The translations under genes were made by a program, and so were the position numbers. Source: JAHFUA01 sp963808725 (GTDB lineage: Bacteria; Acidobacteriota; Terriglobia; Terriglobales; Acidobacteriaceae). Taken from it: a stretch of 64,000 nucleotides of DNA. This document shows positions 8,771-17,787 of this stretch, piece after piece (positions within the stretch are counted from its first letter, which is position 1; each line of letters opens with the position of its first letter). The notes under the pieces were generated by a model. It was not told the DNA's origin and did not search any database. It was given only the letters and a program-made list of their open reading frames with translations. The stretch is from positions 2,170,001 to 2,234,000 of the forward strand of contig CAWEGO010000002.1 in the NCBI GenBank assembly GCA_963808725.1. Reading direction: 5' to 3'.

Positions 8771-9053
8771 CTCGGAATCAAAACAGGTTTCGTGCTCGAA
8801 CTGCCCTGTCGGGGTTCTCGCTTCAAGAACGTCCCGGTCAAAAATAAAGGTTTGGAGTTTGTGGAAATTCGCAATCGATACCAAGATTGTAACGCAAAAA
8901 ACTCCTTTTTGGAGATCGCGTCTGCGTTATCAAAACGGATTCATTTTGACGCTGAGGCTCAGAACCAAAAGGCTGGATCCCGGCGTGCCACGGCGGTGCT
9001 GAGGTCGTGGTACGATTTCTGGTTTTGCTCAACTGCTCAGGAGGGCTCCTCGC

Positions 9054-12000
9054 ATGGGCTCGAGATTGCCGTTTATCCTTTTCTTGCTGCTGGCATTTTT
9101 GACCGTTATCCCGGTGCCGGGACACACCCAAGGCCAAACGACAGGTTATGAGCAGAATCTGTTCAAGGAGATGAAGTGGCGTTTGGTCGGTCCATTCCGC
9201 GGTGGCCGCGCTCTGGCGGTGACCGGCGTTGCCGGCGAGCCCAACGTCTTTTATTTCGGAGCGGTCGCGGGTGGGGTGTGGAGAAGCGTCGATGGCGGCG
9301 CCACCTGGGCCCCGCTGTTCGACAAGGAGTCGATCTCATCCATCGGCGCGATCGCCGTTGCCGATTCCGATCACAACGTTATCTATGTCGGTACTGGCGA
9401 AGCCTGCATTCGCGGCAACATGTCCTACGGCGACGGCGTGTACCGGTCCACCGATCGCGGCAAGACCTGGAAGAATGTCGGCTTGCGCGACAGCCGTCAC
9501 ATCGGCGCCATCGTCGTTCATCCCAGGAATCCCGACATCGCCTTCGTGGCCGCCCTGGGTCACGCCTATGCCCCGAATGCCGAGCGCGGCATCTTCCGCA
9601 CCACCGACGGCGGAAAGACGTGGGAAAAAGTATTGTACAAAGATGACCGTACCGGCGGCATCGACGTTGTGTTCGACCCTAACAATGCCAACATCCTCTA
9701 CGCCGCACTCTGGCAGGTGTATCGCACGCCTTGGAGCCTGAACAGCGGCGGCGCCGGCAGCGGTCTCTACAAGTCCATCGACGGCGGCGCCACGTGGAAG
9801 CGACTGGAAGGCCACGGCCTCCCCGAGGGAATCCTGGGCCGCATCGGGGTTTCCGTGTCCGGCGGCGACTCCAACCGCGTGTACGCTCTGATCGAGGCCA
9901 AGGAGGGCGGCCTCTACCGCTCCGACGACGGCGGCGACACCTGGACGCGCATCAATGACGACGAGCGCTATCGCCAGCGCGCCTGGTACTTCACCCACAT
10001 CTTCGCCGACCCCAGAAGCGTGGATACCGTCTACGTGCTCAACACCGGCATGTTCAAGTCCACCGACGGCGGTAAGACCTTCAACCTTCTGCCCGCGCCC
10101 CACGGCGATCACCACGGGCTGTGGATCGATCCCACCGACCCCGACCGCCTCATCAACGGCAACGACGGCGGCGTCACCATCAGCCTCGACGGCGGCCACA
10201 CCTGGACCCAGCAAGACAATCAGCCCACCGCGCAGTTCTACCACGTGATCGACGACCATCAGTGGCCCTACTATCTCTACGGAACGCAGCAGGACAACAG
10301 CAGCGTCGCCATTGCCACCTATGACGATTCCGGCGTGATCGGCCGATGGAGTTGGTTCGACTACGGTGGCGAGACCGGCTACGTCGCTCCCGATCCCAGC
10401 GACCGCAACATCATCTACGGCGGGAACGAGGGCACGATCTTTCGATTCGACAAACGCACCCAGCAGATGCAAGACGTTTCCGTCTGGCCGCTGGACGTGT
10501 CCGGCCACGGCGCCAAGGACCTGGAATACCGCTTCAACTGGACTTCGCCGCTGATCATCTCTCCCAACGATCCCGGCACCATCTACACGGCCAACAATCG
10601 GCTCTTCCGCAGTCGCGATCGCGGCATGAGCTGGGAGGCGATCAGCCCCGACCTCACGCATAACGATAAGAGCAAACAGGAACCCTCCGGCGGCGCCATC
10701 ACCCTCGACATCACCAGCGTCGAGTATTACGACACCATCTTTACTATCGCCGAGTCGCCGAAGCAGAAAGACCTGCTCTGGGTCGGCACCGACGATGGCC
10801 TGATCCAGTTTTCCCGCGATGGCGGCAAGAACTGGGCCAACGTCACGCCCAAATCGCTTCCCGAGTGGAGCATGATCTCGCTCATGGAGGCATCGCCCTT
10901 CGATGCCGGAACTGCCTACGTAGCCGTCGATCGCCACAAGCTCGATGACTTCCGCCCGCACATCCTGAAAACCAGTGACTACGGCAAGACCTGGACGGCG
11001 ATCACCAAGGGCATTCCCGATGGCTACTTCGTCCACGCTGTGCGTGAAGATCGCCAGCGCAAGGGCCTGCTCTATGCCGGGACCGAAAGAGGAGTGTTTG
11101 TCTCCTTCGATGACGGCGCGCACTGGCAGCCGCTGCAGTTGAACCTGCCTTCGACGCCAGTGACTGACCTTGTCGTTCACGATAACGATCTGGCGATCGC
11201 CACCAACGGACGGTCTTTCTGGGTGCTCGACGATCTGATGCCGCTGCGCGAGCTGTCCACGGATCTCGCCCGGTCGAACTTCCATCTCTATAAACCCGAG
11301 CCCGCGCTGCGCCTGCATTTTCCCGAGCAGGTAGACCGCCGGCGGCCAGTCGGGCAGAATCCACCGATCGGAGCCGTCATCGACTACTACTTCAAAGGCA
11401 AGCCGGCCGGTGAAGTAACGCTCGACATCCTCGATGGCCAGGGCCGGCTGGTGCGGCATTACTCGAGCAAAGAAAAGAAGATCGCCGAGCAGCCGCCCGA
11501 ATGGCCCGACCAGGAAAAAATGAGGGAGACGATCCCCGCCGAAGCGGGCATGAACCGCTTCCCGTGGGACCTTCGCTACGAGCCCCCAGTCAAAATTCCC
11601 GGCGCGTTCTACACCGATATTGGCCCGTGGGGTCCGCTCGCCGTTCCCGGAAGCTATCAGGTCAAACTGACGGCTGACGGGCAAAGCCAGACAGAACCTC
11701 TTGAGTTGCGCCTCGATCCGCGCGTGACGAACGTCTCCGCCGCCGACCTGCAGAAGGAGTTTGATCTCGGCGTGAAGATTCGCGAGGCCAATAACCGGCT
11801 GCACGTTGCCGTCAATCAGATCCGCCAGTTGCGGGGCGAGCTGGAGACACTGCGCCAGTGGGCCGGCGACAGCGCCCAGGCCAAACCCGTCCTCGCCGCC
11901 GCCAAGCAGTTCGATGAAAAGATGACTCCCATCGAGGAAGAGCTGCTTCAGGTGAAGATGAAAAGCTCGGAGGGCAATCTGGGCTACCCCAGCAAGCTCA

Positions 12001-12218
12001 ACGAGGCGCTCGATTCGCTCGCCCACACCGAGGACTCCGCCGACTCCGCGCCCCCGGCGCAGATGCAACAGGTCTTTGACCTGCTCAACCGCAGGCTGGA
12101 AGCGCAACTGGCGAACTGGCGGGAGATTCTCGCCAAGGACCTGCCTGCACTCAACCAGCTGATGCACGCGCAGGGCGTCCCCGACTTGCAGACGCCGACG
12201 GGGATGCCGAAGGAATAG
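9054..12218 (+). CDS. Large exported BNR / VPS10 (sortilin-like) beta-propeller protein
   Basis: This 1054-residue protein has a signal peptide (about 1-26) followed by two stretches of BNR/Asp-box repeats. The S/T-x-D-x-G-x-T-W pattern recurs at least nine times (VDGGATW, TDRGKTW, TDGGKTW, IDGGATW, DDGGDTW, LDGGHTW, RDGGKNW), predicting ten-bladed sortilin-type propellers over about residues 45-720. The C-terminal 300 residues hold a beta domain and a helical, coiled-coil-like segment. Such proteins are called glycosyl hydrolase or VPS10 proteins and are expanded in Acidobacteriota and Bacteroidota. No sialidase catalytic set is evident. AGGAGGGC precedes the ATG. The gene is monocistronic and divergent from the GT4 gene. 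Confidence 0.85.
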   Translation: MGSRLPFILFLLLAFLTVIPVPGHTQGQTTGYEQNLFKEMKWRLVGPFRGGRALAVTGVAGEPNVFYFGAVAGGVWRSVDGGATWAPLFDKESISSIGAIAVADSDHNVIYVGTGEACIRGNMSYGDGVYRSTDRGKTWKNVGLRDSRHIGAIVVHPRNPDIAFVAALGHAYAPNAERGIFRTTDGGKTWEKVLYKDDRTGGIDVVFDPNNANILYAALWQVYRTPWSLNSGGAGSGLYKSIDGGATWKRLEGHGLPEGILGRIGVSVSGGDSNRVYALIEAKEGGLYRSDDGGDTWTRINDDERYRQRAWYFTHIFADPRSVDTVYVLNTGMFKSTDGGKTFNLLPAPHGDHHGLWIDPTDPDRLINGNDGGVTISLDGGHTWTQQDNQPTAQFYHVIDDHQWPYYLYGTQQDNSSVAIATYDDSGVIGRWSWFDYGGETGYVAPDPSDRNIIYGGNEGTIFRFDKRTQQMQDVSVWPLDVSGHGAKDLEYRFNWTSPLIISPNDPGTIYTANNRLFRSRDRGMSWEAISPDLTHNDKSKQEPSGGAITLDITSVEYYDTIFTIAESPKQKDLLWVGTDDGLIQFSRDGGKNWANVTPKSLPEWSMISLMEASPFDAGTAYVAVDRHKLDDFRPHILKTSDYGKTWTAITKGIPDGYFVHAVREDRQRKGLLYAGTERGVFVSFDDGAHWQPLQLNLPSTPVTDLVVHDNDLAIATNGRSFWVLDDLMPLRELSTDLARSNFHLYKPEPALRLHFPEQVDRRRPVGQNPPIGAVIDYYFKGKPAGEVTLDILDGQGRLVRHYSSKEKKIAEQPPEWPDQEKMRETIPAEAGMNRFPWDLRYEPPVKIPGAFYTDIGPWGPLAVPGSYQVKLTADGQSQTEPLELRLDPRVTNVSAADLQKEFDLGVKIREANNRLHVAVNQIRQLRGELETLRQWAGDSAQAKPVLAAAKQFDEKMTPIEEELLQVKMKSSEGNLGYPSKLNEALDSLAHTEDSADSAPPAQMQQVFDLLNRRLEAQLANWREILAKDLPALNQLMHAQGVPDLQTPTGMPKE

Positions 12219-12276
12219 GAACGCAGGGGCAGTTTCACATTGTAGTGTAGCGGGTGGAATAGCGTAGCGGGTGGAA

Positions 12277-12390
12277 GCGCCGGGCTTCAGCCCGGCGCAA
12301 AGAGGATCACCTTAAGAACAACGGGCTTTATAGCCCCAGGGCCTAAAGGCCATTCTTCTTGGGCGACTTTCGCAGGCCTAAAGGCCTGCG
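12277..12390. repeat. Extragenic palindromic repeats (REP-like)
   Basis: Three palindromes follow the BNR gene: a 22-bp perfect hairpin at 12277-12298 (GCCGGGCTTCAGCCCGGC core), a GGGCCTAAAGGCC palindrome near 12340, and CGCAGGCCTAAAGGCCTGCG at 12371-12390. Short GTAGCGGGTGGAA direct repeats precede them. No U-tract follows, so these are not classic terminators. They resemble REP-like extragenic palindromes in convergent gaps. Confidence 0.6.
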
Positions 12391-12406
12391 CTTCCATCGC
12401 CGCCGA

Positions 12407-14581
12407 TCACCGTGCCCGCGCCAGCACTAGGGTGATGTCATCCGGCTGCTCGTTGGCGCCGATCCAGTCGCTGACCGCCGAGGTGACCATTTCCGAGATC
12501 CGGGCCAGGGGCAGGTGGCGGTGGTCGCGTACGATCTCGATCAGCCGTTCCTCGCCGAATTCGCCGAACTCGTTCTCCGGCTCGGTGACCCCGTCGCTGA
12601 AGGCCAGAAAGATGTCGCCGGGCCGCAGATCGATGGTGCGCTCCTCATAGCCCTGGTCGTCGAACAGGCCGATCACCAGCCCGGGCGTGTCCAGACGCCG
12701 CCGCAGCGCCCCGTCCTGCCCCAGGACGACCGGAGGGAGATGTCCGGCATTGGAATAGGTGAGCGCGCGCGAGCGGCCGTCGTACACGCCCAGGAAAAGC
12801 GTGGCGTACTTTTCCGCCGGGGTACTGCGATACAACTGGCGATTGAGCAGGCTCAGCACCTGGGCGGGAGAGAACTCGTCGCTGCTGCCGGAGCGCGCTT
12901 CGAAGATGTGGGTGGGTGCGTGGGCCTCTCCTCCCGCCGCCACCAGGTGTGCGGTCATGGCCGGCATGCGTCCGATCTCGTAGGCGCGGACGGCGGAGTG
13001 GATGGTGGCCATCAGCAGTGCGGCCGAGATGCCTTTACCGCTGATGTCGCCCACAGCGATTCCCAACCGGTCCAGCCCATAGGGGAGGAAGTCGTAGTAA
13101 TCGCCGCTGACGGTGCGCGCCGGGCGGCATACGCCGTGGACCTCGAGCGACTCCAGGTCCGACATCGCCTTGGGAAACAACTGCGACTGCACCTCCTGAG
13201 CGATAGTTAGCTCGTTCTCGAGGCGTTGCTTCTCCTTCTGCTCGGCGATCAGTTGTTCCAGCGACTCGCTCATGGAGTTGAACGAGCTTTCGAGCGCCGC
13301 CAGCTGGTCTTGCGTGGTGACTGTGATGCGGTGTTTTAGGTCGCCGCGATTGATGTGCTGCGTCGCGCCGTAGAGTTCGGCCACTGACCGGGTCATGGTG
13401 CGGGTGAGCCCCACGCCGACGATCAGTGCAATCAGCTCGATGATTGCGAAAACAATGGCCAGAACGATCAGCAGCGTCCAGATGGCGCCGCCAAAGTCCA
13501 CCATGGTCTGGAATAGCCGCGCGTACAGCAGCGATGGCCGGGTGGTCGCGCGCAATGCGATGCGCGAGCCCTCCCCGGTCTTCCAGTCCACGATCGCCAA
13601 GGGAGCGAAGAAAGTGACTTTGCGGTCGAGGCGCCGGCTCTGGTGCGGCAGCGAGCCACCTGTGATGCGGGCCAAGCGTGGTCGTGCCTCCTGGTTTGGC
13701 TGGTCCCCGGAGTCTACAGAGATCTCCGCCGTGCGGCGATCCCCGCTGGCACGGCCGCGAATCAGGCTACTGGGATAGATCGCCACCTCGCCAAGACCAC
13801 CGGCGATCCGTTCGACCAGCGCGCCATCTACCGGCATGCTGGAGAGCACGGTCAGGGTCGCGCCGCCGGCAGACACGGTGTTGGCCGCCCGCAGATAAAG
13901 CCCGGTGTCATCGCGGACGATCCCTTGGAAATCATCCTTGAGCCAGGCGGGGAGCTCGCCGATATTTCGGCCGCCAGGTGCGTAGAGTTCGATGCGTTGC
14001 CCGCGTCCGGGGTCCCCAGGAAACCCGGTTTTGGTTTGCTGGGGTGGGTGATACCAGGCCACCACCTCCGCTGTCTTCATGTGTTCGTCGGGGCGGAACT
14101 CCTGGGACGCAAGCAGGTCCTTGCCGGTGGGCACGCCACGAACCCGGGCGACCGTGGCCAGTTCGGTCGCCATGGCGGAGTTGGCTGCCTCAAGTGTTCG
14201 TAGCTCGGAATTCAGGTCGGAAGTGGCAAGGAAGGTTGCGAACTGGCCGGCGAACAGGTAGCCGGCAATCAGAGCCATCATCAATACCAGCACCAGCGGG
14301 ATCACGCCGATGAAGGTGTAGGTGACGATCAGGCGGTTGCGCAGCCGCCACATGAACCGGCGTCGGAACCAACGCAGGCTGAGGATGAATCCCAGCACGA
14401 TCCACGTGGTCGTGAGCAGCACGACCCAAACGTCCAGTGCTCCCGCGCCGCTTCGGCCGGAGCGCAGCCGGCTCAGTCCGTAGATGAACAGGTCCACCAG
14501 AAGCAGGTAGAGCGTGAAGCGGCCTAAGCCGGTCGTGGGGGCCAGACGCGCCAGCTTGCGACGGTAGGAGGGACCTTTCAT
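12407..14581 (-). CDS. Membrane-bound RsbU-type PP2C serine phosphatase
   Basis: This 724-residue protein starts with about three membrane helices (FTLYLLLVDLFIYGL, VWVVLLTTTWIVLGFIL, VIPLVLVLMMALIAGYLF), then an extracytoplasmic sensor region to about residue 365, a further helix (WTLLIVLAIVFAIIELIALIVG), and a HAMP domain (INRGDLKHRITVTTQDQ, about 390-445). A short coiled coil leads into the SpoIIE/RsbU phosphatase (about 480-722) with SGDYYDF, AVGDISGKG and DGVTEPENEFG metal-site motifs. Such proteins dephosphorylate anti-anti-sigma factors in partner-switching cascades. No partner gene is adjacent. A perfect TATAAT lies at 14611-14616 on the minus strand, 29 nt before the ATG. Confidence 0.88.
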   Translation of the reverse strand: MKGPSYRRKLARLAPTTGLGRFTLYLLLVDLFIYGLSRLRSGRSGAGALDVWVVLLTTTWIVLGFILSLRWFRRRFMWRLRNRLIVTYTFIGVIPLVLVLMMALIAGYLFAGQFATFLATSDLNSELRTLEAANSAMATELATVARVRGVPTGKDLLASQEFRPDEHMKTAEVVAWYHPPQQTKTGFPGDPGRGQRIELYAPGGRNIGELPAWLKDDFQGIVRDDTGLYLRAANTVSAGGATLTVLSSMPVDGALVERIAGGLGEVAIYPSSLIRGRASGDRRTAEISVDSGDQPNQEARPRLARITGGSLPHQSRRLDRKVTFFAPLAIVDWKTGEGSRIALRATTRPSLLYARLFQTMVDFGGAIWTLLIVLAIVFAIIELIALIVGVGLTRTMTRSVAELYGATQHINRGDLKHRITVTTQDQLAALESSFNSMSESLEQLIAEQKEKQRLENELTIAQEVQSQLFPKAMSDLESLEVHGVCRPARTVSGDYYDFLPYGLDRLGIAVGDISGKGISAALLMATIHSAVRAYEIGRMPAMTAHLVAAGGEAHAPTHIFEARSGSSDEFSPAQVLSLLNRQLYRSTPAEKYATLFLGVYDGRSRALTYSNAGHLPPVVLGQDGALRRRLDTPGLVIGLFDDQGYEERTIDLRPGDIFLAFSDGVTEPENEFGEFGEERLIEIVRDHRHLPLARISEMVTSAVSDWIGANEQPDDITLVLARAR

Positions 14582-14787
14582 CGGAAGTTTGCTCAGCCCA
14601 GTTTCGCAAGATTATAGACGTATGGTGCGTCCGCGGGGCGGACAGGGCAGCCAGGTTCCGGCTCGGCGTTATGACAAAGAGATACGTGTCCAGCCTCCAC
14701 AGCGTTCGCAGTAAAATCTTGTGCTTAGCAGGTTCGCCAAGCGCCGGATTTCATGGCGTTCAGATTGGACCAGCCGGTGGTGTGCCG

Positions 14788-15186
14788 ATGACCGCCCGTA
14801 AGTACCGCATCCTGGTGGTGGATGACGAACCCTCGGTGCTCCTCACCTACCAAATGATCCTCGAGCAGAAGGGCTATGAAGTGCTTGGTGCCTCGTCGCC
14901 CGAGGAAGCGCGGCGCGCCCTGGAGGGCGACAAACTCGACCTGCTGCTGTGCGACCTGTCGCTCGGGCAGAAGGCTTCCGGCTTCGAGGTCATTGAGCAT
15001 GCGCATCGCTGCCAGCCGGGATTGCCGTCGCTGCTGCTCACCGGTTACGCCGGCAAGGACATCAGCGATCGCGCCCAGCGTCTGGGCATTCCGGTCCTGC
15101 TCAAGCCGGTCGATATCCAGGAGTTCCTCGGTGTTATCCGTGCCCATTTAAGCGACGCTCACGAGCAGAAAGCGAGCGGCCAATAG
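14788..15186 (+). CDS. Single-domain response regulator
   Basis: This 132-residue stand-alone receiver carries VVDDE (D12, D13), phospho-acceptor D56 in LLCDLSLG, T in LLTGYAG and K in LLKPVDI. There is no output domain, so it likely relays phosphate or acts by protein contact. ATG 14788 is chosen because homologous receivers begin within five residues of the first beta strand. The upstream in-frame ATG at 14671 would add 39 unrelated residues. It is divergent from the RsbU-type phosphatase gene and has no linked kinase. Confidence 0.85.
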   Translation: MTARKYRILVVDDEPSVLLTYQMILEQKGYEVLGASSPEEARRALEGDKLDLLLCDLSLGQKASGFEVIEHAHRCQPGLPSLLLTGYAGKDISDRAQRLGIPVLLKPVDIQEFLGVIRAHLSDAHEQKASGQ

Positions 15187-15246
15187 ACCCCCGACCGGAA
15201 TCTGCCTGGCCACTGCCTGCCGCCGGCTCGCAATGGGCAACTAGTT

Positions 15247-15252
15247 TAGAAT
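15247..15252 (+). promoter_or_regulatory. -10 box TAGAAT of a probable leaderless promoter
   Basis: TAGAAT ends 6 nt before the GTG at 15259 and no ribosome-binding site is visible. The geometry is identical to that before 1052 and 18777. Confidence 0.4.
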
Positions 15253-15258
15253 CGCTCC

Positions 15259-15930
15259 GTGTCCCCCCTGAAATCGTTGGCGATCCTGATCCTCTGTACG
15301 GCATCCGCGCCGGCGCAACAGCAGCCCCAGCAGGGCGATATGAAGGTGCGCGTCAACTACATGAACGTCTGCTCTCCCAGCAACGCCGACAAACAGCAGA
15401 TCGTTGCCGCGCTCGAGCGCATTCCCACCGCTCCTCGCTTCGGGCCGGAGTTCGAGATCGCGCGCGGCCGCTCCACCGCCCCCGAGGCTCCTATCGCTTC
15501 CTGGGTGCGCGTGCGCCGCGAATTCCCACCGGACGTGCCGCTTATCAACGCCCAGTACTCCGTCAGCCTGGATGCCAACGACATCATCGAGACCATCGTC
15601 TTCCGCTGGCGCGAGCCCAAGGAGGTGATGCAGGTTTCCATCGAGGACAGCGTTTCCAACGTGGCCAGTCCGGCCACGGTGGTTTCCACCGACACGCCGG
15701 CCAGCCGCATCCGCATCGAACGCTTCGGCAAGCCTTCTCTGGGCCTCTCGCGCTGCGCTCCGGCCGATCAAAGTGCGTACGAGACAGTATTCGCGACCGC
15801 CAGCCGGGTAATGAGCCGTTACCGCGCGGCCTTGGGAGTGCGGGAGAGCGTGCCTCCGGAACTGGCGCGGCTGGGTCCGGGTAGTTCCCAGCCAACCAAG
15901 AGCCAAAAGCCAAAGGCCAAGAGCCAGTAG
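15259..15930 (+). CDS. Exported protein of unknown function
   Basis: This 223-residue protein has a short signal peptide (SLAILILCTASAPAQ, residues 5-19), a probable globular domain (about 30-190) and a Lys/Ser/Gln-rich tail (SQPTKSQKPKAKSQ). I do not recognise the family. One conserved-looking core reads MKVRVNYMNVCSPSNADKQQI. The GTG start follows a TAGAAT box at leaderless spacing. There are no operon partners; the next gene, trxB, lies 130 bp on behind a GC-rich stretch with short inverted repeats. Confidence 0.55.
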   Translation: MSPLKSLAILILCTASAPAQQQPQQGDMKVRVNYMNVCSPSNADKQQIVAALERIPTAPRFGPEFEIARGRSTAPEAPIASWVRVRREFPPDVPLINAQYSVSLDANDIIETIVFRWREPKEVMQVSIEDSVSNVASPATVVSTDTPASRIRIERFGKPSLGLSRCAPADQSAYETVFATASRVMSRYRAALGVRESVPPELARLGPGSSQPTKSQKPKAKSQ

Positions 15931-16060
15931 CGAGAAACGTTCTAGCAGCCAGCAGGTCCTTCGCTCCGCTCTGGATTTCGCCTGCGGGCTCCCGCTTCGC
16001 TCACGCCCGCAAACCGGCTCAACTTGGAATCAAACCCGCAAATCATTAATCTAAGTAGCC

Positions 16061-16996
16061 ATGGAAATCCGCAATACTGTGATCATCGGGTCCGGTTGCG
16101 CCGGACTGACGGCGGCCATCTACGCCGCGCGCGCCAACCTCAAGCCGCTGGTGCTCCAGGGCCATGAGCCCGGCGGACAGCTCTCGCTGACCACCTTGGT
16201 GGAGAACTTTCCCGGTTTCCCGGAAGGCATCCAGGGACCGGAGCTGATCGAGAACATGAAGGCGCAGGCGGCGCGTTTCGGGGCTGAGTACGAAACGGCG
16301 CACGTCCAGCGCGCCGATCTCAGCCAGCGTCCCTTTGTAGTGCACCTGATGGGCGGGAAGCCGCCTGTCCATACCCGCACGCTCATCGTGGCCAGCGGCG
16401 CCACCGCGCGCTGGCTCGGCCTGCCCAATGAGCAGGCGCTGATCGGACACGGCGTCTCCTCCTGCGCCACCTGTGACGGGTTCTTCTTCTCCGGCAAGGA
16501 GATTGCAGTGGTCGGTGGCGGCGATTCCGCCATGGAAGAAGCGCTATTCCTCACCCGCTTCGCCTCCAAGGTCACCGTGATCCATCGGCGCGACCAATTT
16601 CGTGCCTCCAAGATCATGCTCGACCGTGCCCACAGCCATCCCAAAATCCACTTCCTCACCAACACCGTGGTGGACGACGTGTTTGACACCGCGAAGAACG
16701 AGGTCACCGGTCTCAAGCTCCGCAACCTCCACAACGGACACACCCGCACCTTTCCCATCAGTGCATTGTTCCTCGGCATCGGGCATGTGCCCAATACGGC
16801 GATGTTGGACGGCCAGCTCGAAACCGATGCTGACGGCTACCTGATGACGCGCGATTACGTGTTCACCGCCATCCCCGGGGTTTATGCGTGCGGCGACGTT
16901 GCGGACCGCCGCTATCGCCAGGCCATCACCGCTGCGGGAACCGGGTGCATGGCCGCCATTGAAGTGGAGAGGTTTTTGGAGGAGCAAGGGAGATGA
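16061..16996 (+). CDS. trxB: Thioredoxin reductase
   Basis: This 311-residue flavoprotein has an N-terminal FAD dinucleotide fold (VIIGSGCAGLTAAIYAARA), the redox pair CATC (C135, C138) in GVSSCATCDG, an NADPH fold (IAVVGGGDSAMEEALFL), and the C-terminal FAD motif (GVYACGDVADRRYRQAITAAGTGCMAA). It transfers electrons from NADPH to thioredoxin in the cytoplasm. Length and motif order are standard for the low-molecular-weight class. The NADPH-side HRRD motif (IHRRDQFRAS) is present, indicating NADPH use. No thioredoxin gene is adjacent. Confidence 0.92.
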   Translation: MEIRNTVIIGSGCAGLTAAIYAARANLKPLVLQGHEPGGQLSLTTLVENFPGFPEGIQGPELIENMKAQAARFGAEYETAHVQRADLSQRPFVVHLMGGKPPVHTRTLIVASGATARWLGLPNEQALIGHGVSSCATCDGFFFSGKEIAVVGGGDSAMEEALFLTRFASKVTVIHRRDQFRASKIMLDRAHSHPKIHFLTNTVVDDVFDTAKNEVTGLKLRNLHNGHTRTFPISALFLGIGHVPNTAMLDGQLETDADGYLMTRDYVFTAIPGVYACGDVADRRYRQAITAAGTGCMAAIEVERFLEEQGR

Positions 16997-17000
16997 GGCG

Positions 17001-17129
17001 ATCGGGTGATTTTGCCATCGGGAGATCGGGTGATCTGTCCCAGGGCGCAGCGTGTGATCTTCAGCTTTAGCTTGCCCGAATGAATGGGTGTAACACCGTT
17101 TGAATCACCCGATGACCCGATCACCCGAT
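17001..17129. repeat. Paired inverted repeats between convergent genes
   Basis: ATCGGGTGAT occurs at 17001-17010 and 17025-17034. Its reverse complement ATCACCCGAT occurs at 17104-17113 and 17120-17129. These two copies per orientation flank about 70 bp between the trxB stop and the stop of the TonB-domain gene. They can form a cruciform or a long hairpin in RNA read from either side, so a bidirectional terminator or dispersed repeat is likely. Confidence 0.5.
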
Positions 17130-17131
17130 GC

Positions 17132-17539
17132 TTACTTTCCCGGAAACTCGACCGTGCCCTCCGCGTCCATGGGCACGCCGTTGCACGTGGCGGGCGCGTA
17201 ACGCCACTGCCGCAGTGCATTGAAGGCTTTAGAGTCGGCGGCGCGGCCCGCGCTGTTGATCACGGCCAGCTGGTGCAACCGGCCGTCAACCCCGATCACG
17301 AAGTGGATTTTCAGGTTTCCCCGTCCTGCCTTGGGAAGCGCCGGCAAAGGTGTCGCCAGAGGCTTAGGCGGTTGGACGGCAGGGCAGTGGCCGTGTGAAT
17401 CGAACGGAGGTGTCCAGTCGGCGTCTGAAACTGCTCGCGTTGTGCGGTGAGGACCAGGTGTTTGTGGCGGTATAGAAGCAGTACACACGCCCGCCAGCAA
17501 CATAATGACAACGACACCCCGGCGGACTCGGGAGCGCAT
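17132..17539 (-). CDS. Exported TonB C-terminal-domain protein
   Basis: This 135-residue protein has a signal peptide or N-terminal anchor (VVVIMLLAGVCTASI, about 8-22), a Pro-rich linker, and a TonB C-terminal fold (about 70-133) reading GNLKIHFVIGVDGRLHQLAVINSAGRAADSKAFNALRQWRYAPATCNGVPMDAEGTVEF. The QWRYAPAT signature is typical of TonB-like domains. TonB passes proton-motive energy to outer-membrane receptors. This protein is much shorter than a full TonB and no ExbBD is nearby, so it may be one of the stand-alone periplasmic TonB-domain proteins. Confidence 0.72.
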   Translation of the reverse strand: MRSRVRRGVVVIMLLAGVCTASIPPQTPGPHRTTRAVSDADWTPPFDSHGHCPAVQPPKPLATPLPALPKAGRGNLKIHFVIGVDGRLHQLAVINSAGRAADSKAFNALRQWRYAPATCNGVPMDAEGTVEFPGK

Positions 17540-17724
17540 GGTGGGAGATGCCCGATACAGTCGGGCGTCTCATATTGGGCAATCCGCCTACCAGGAACGC
17601 TGCGCGTAAGTGATGGGAATGCAGCGTATAGCTGATTCTGAGACGGCGCGACAGTGCAAGCGTTTGCACATTAAATCCGATGCAGTCCCTGGCTGGGCTC
17701 TGCGGCTTCATGCGGGCGATGTGG

Positions 17725-17787
17725 TACAAAATCCCTATGGACGATCCCACAGGGATCAAGCGCCCGAGCAGGCCACAGGGATGCTGA
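17725..17787 (+). CDS. Candidate leaderless 16-codon mini-ORF overlapping the proline dehydrogenase start
   Basis: A TACAAA box (17725-17730) lies exactly 6 nt before ATG 17737. That ATG opens a 16-codon frame (MDDPTGIKRPSRPQGC) ending at TGA 17785-17787, just past the proline dehydrogenase ATG at 17781. This would be a leaderless upstream ORF whose termination delivers ribosomes onto the dehydrogenase start. Alternatively it is chance. The listed interval includes the -10-like box. Confidence 0.3.
   Translation, partial: YKIPMDDPTGIKRPSRPQGC

Noticed and set aside
8890..8930. CTCC-A5-GGAG hairpin followed by T6 on the minus strand
   Set aside because: The stem is only four base pairs and lies in the 5' region of the GT4 gene, not after any gene, so a terminator is not supported.
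9336..12167. A 943-codon open frame antisense to the BNR/VPS10 gene
   Set aside because: It has no recognisable domain and mirrors the BNR repeats. The sense frame has a signal peptide, Asp-boxes and a ribosome-binding site.
12277..12298. Perfect 22-bp hairpin as a rho-independent terminator
   Set aside because: No U-tract follows on either strand, and other palindromes of the same style are adjacent, so a REP-like repeat is a better reading.
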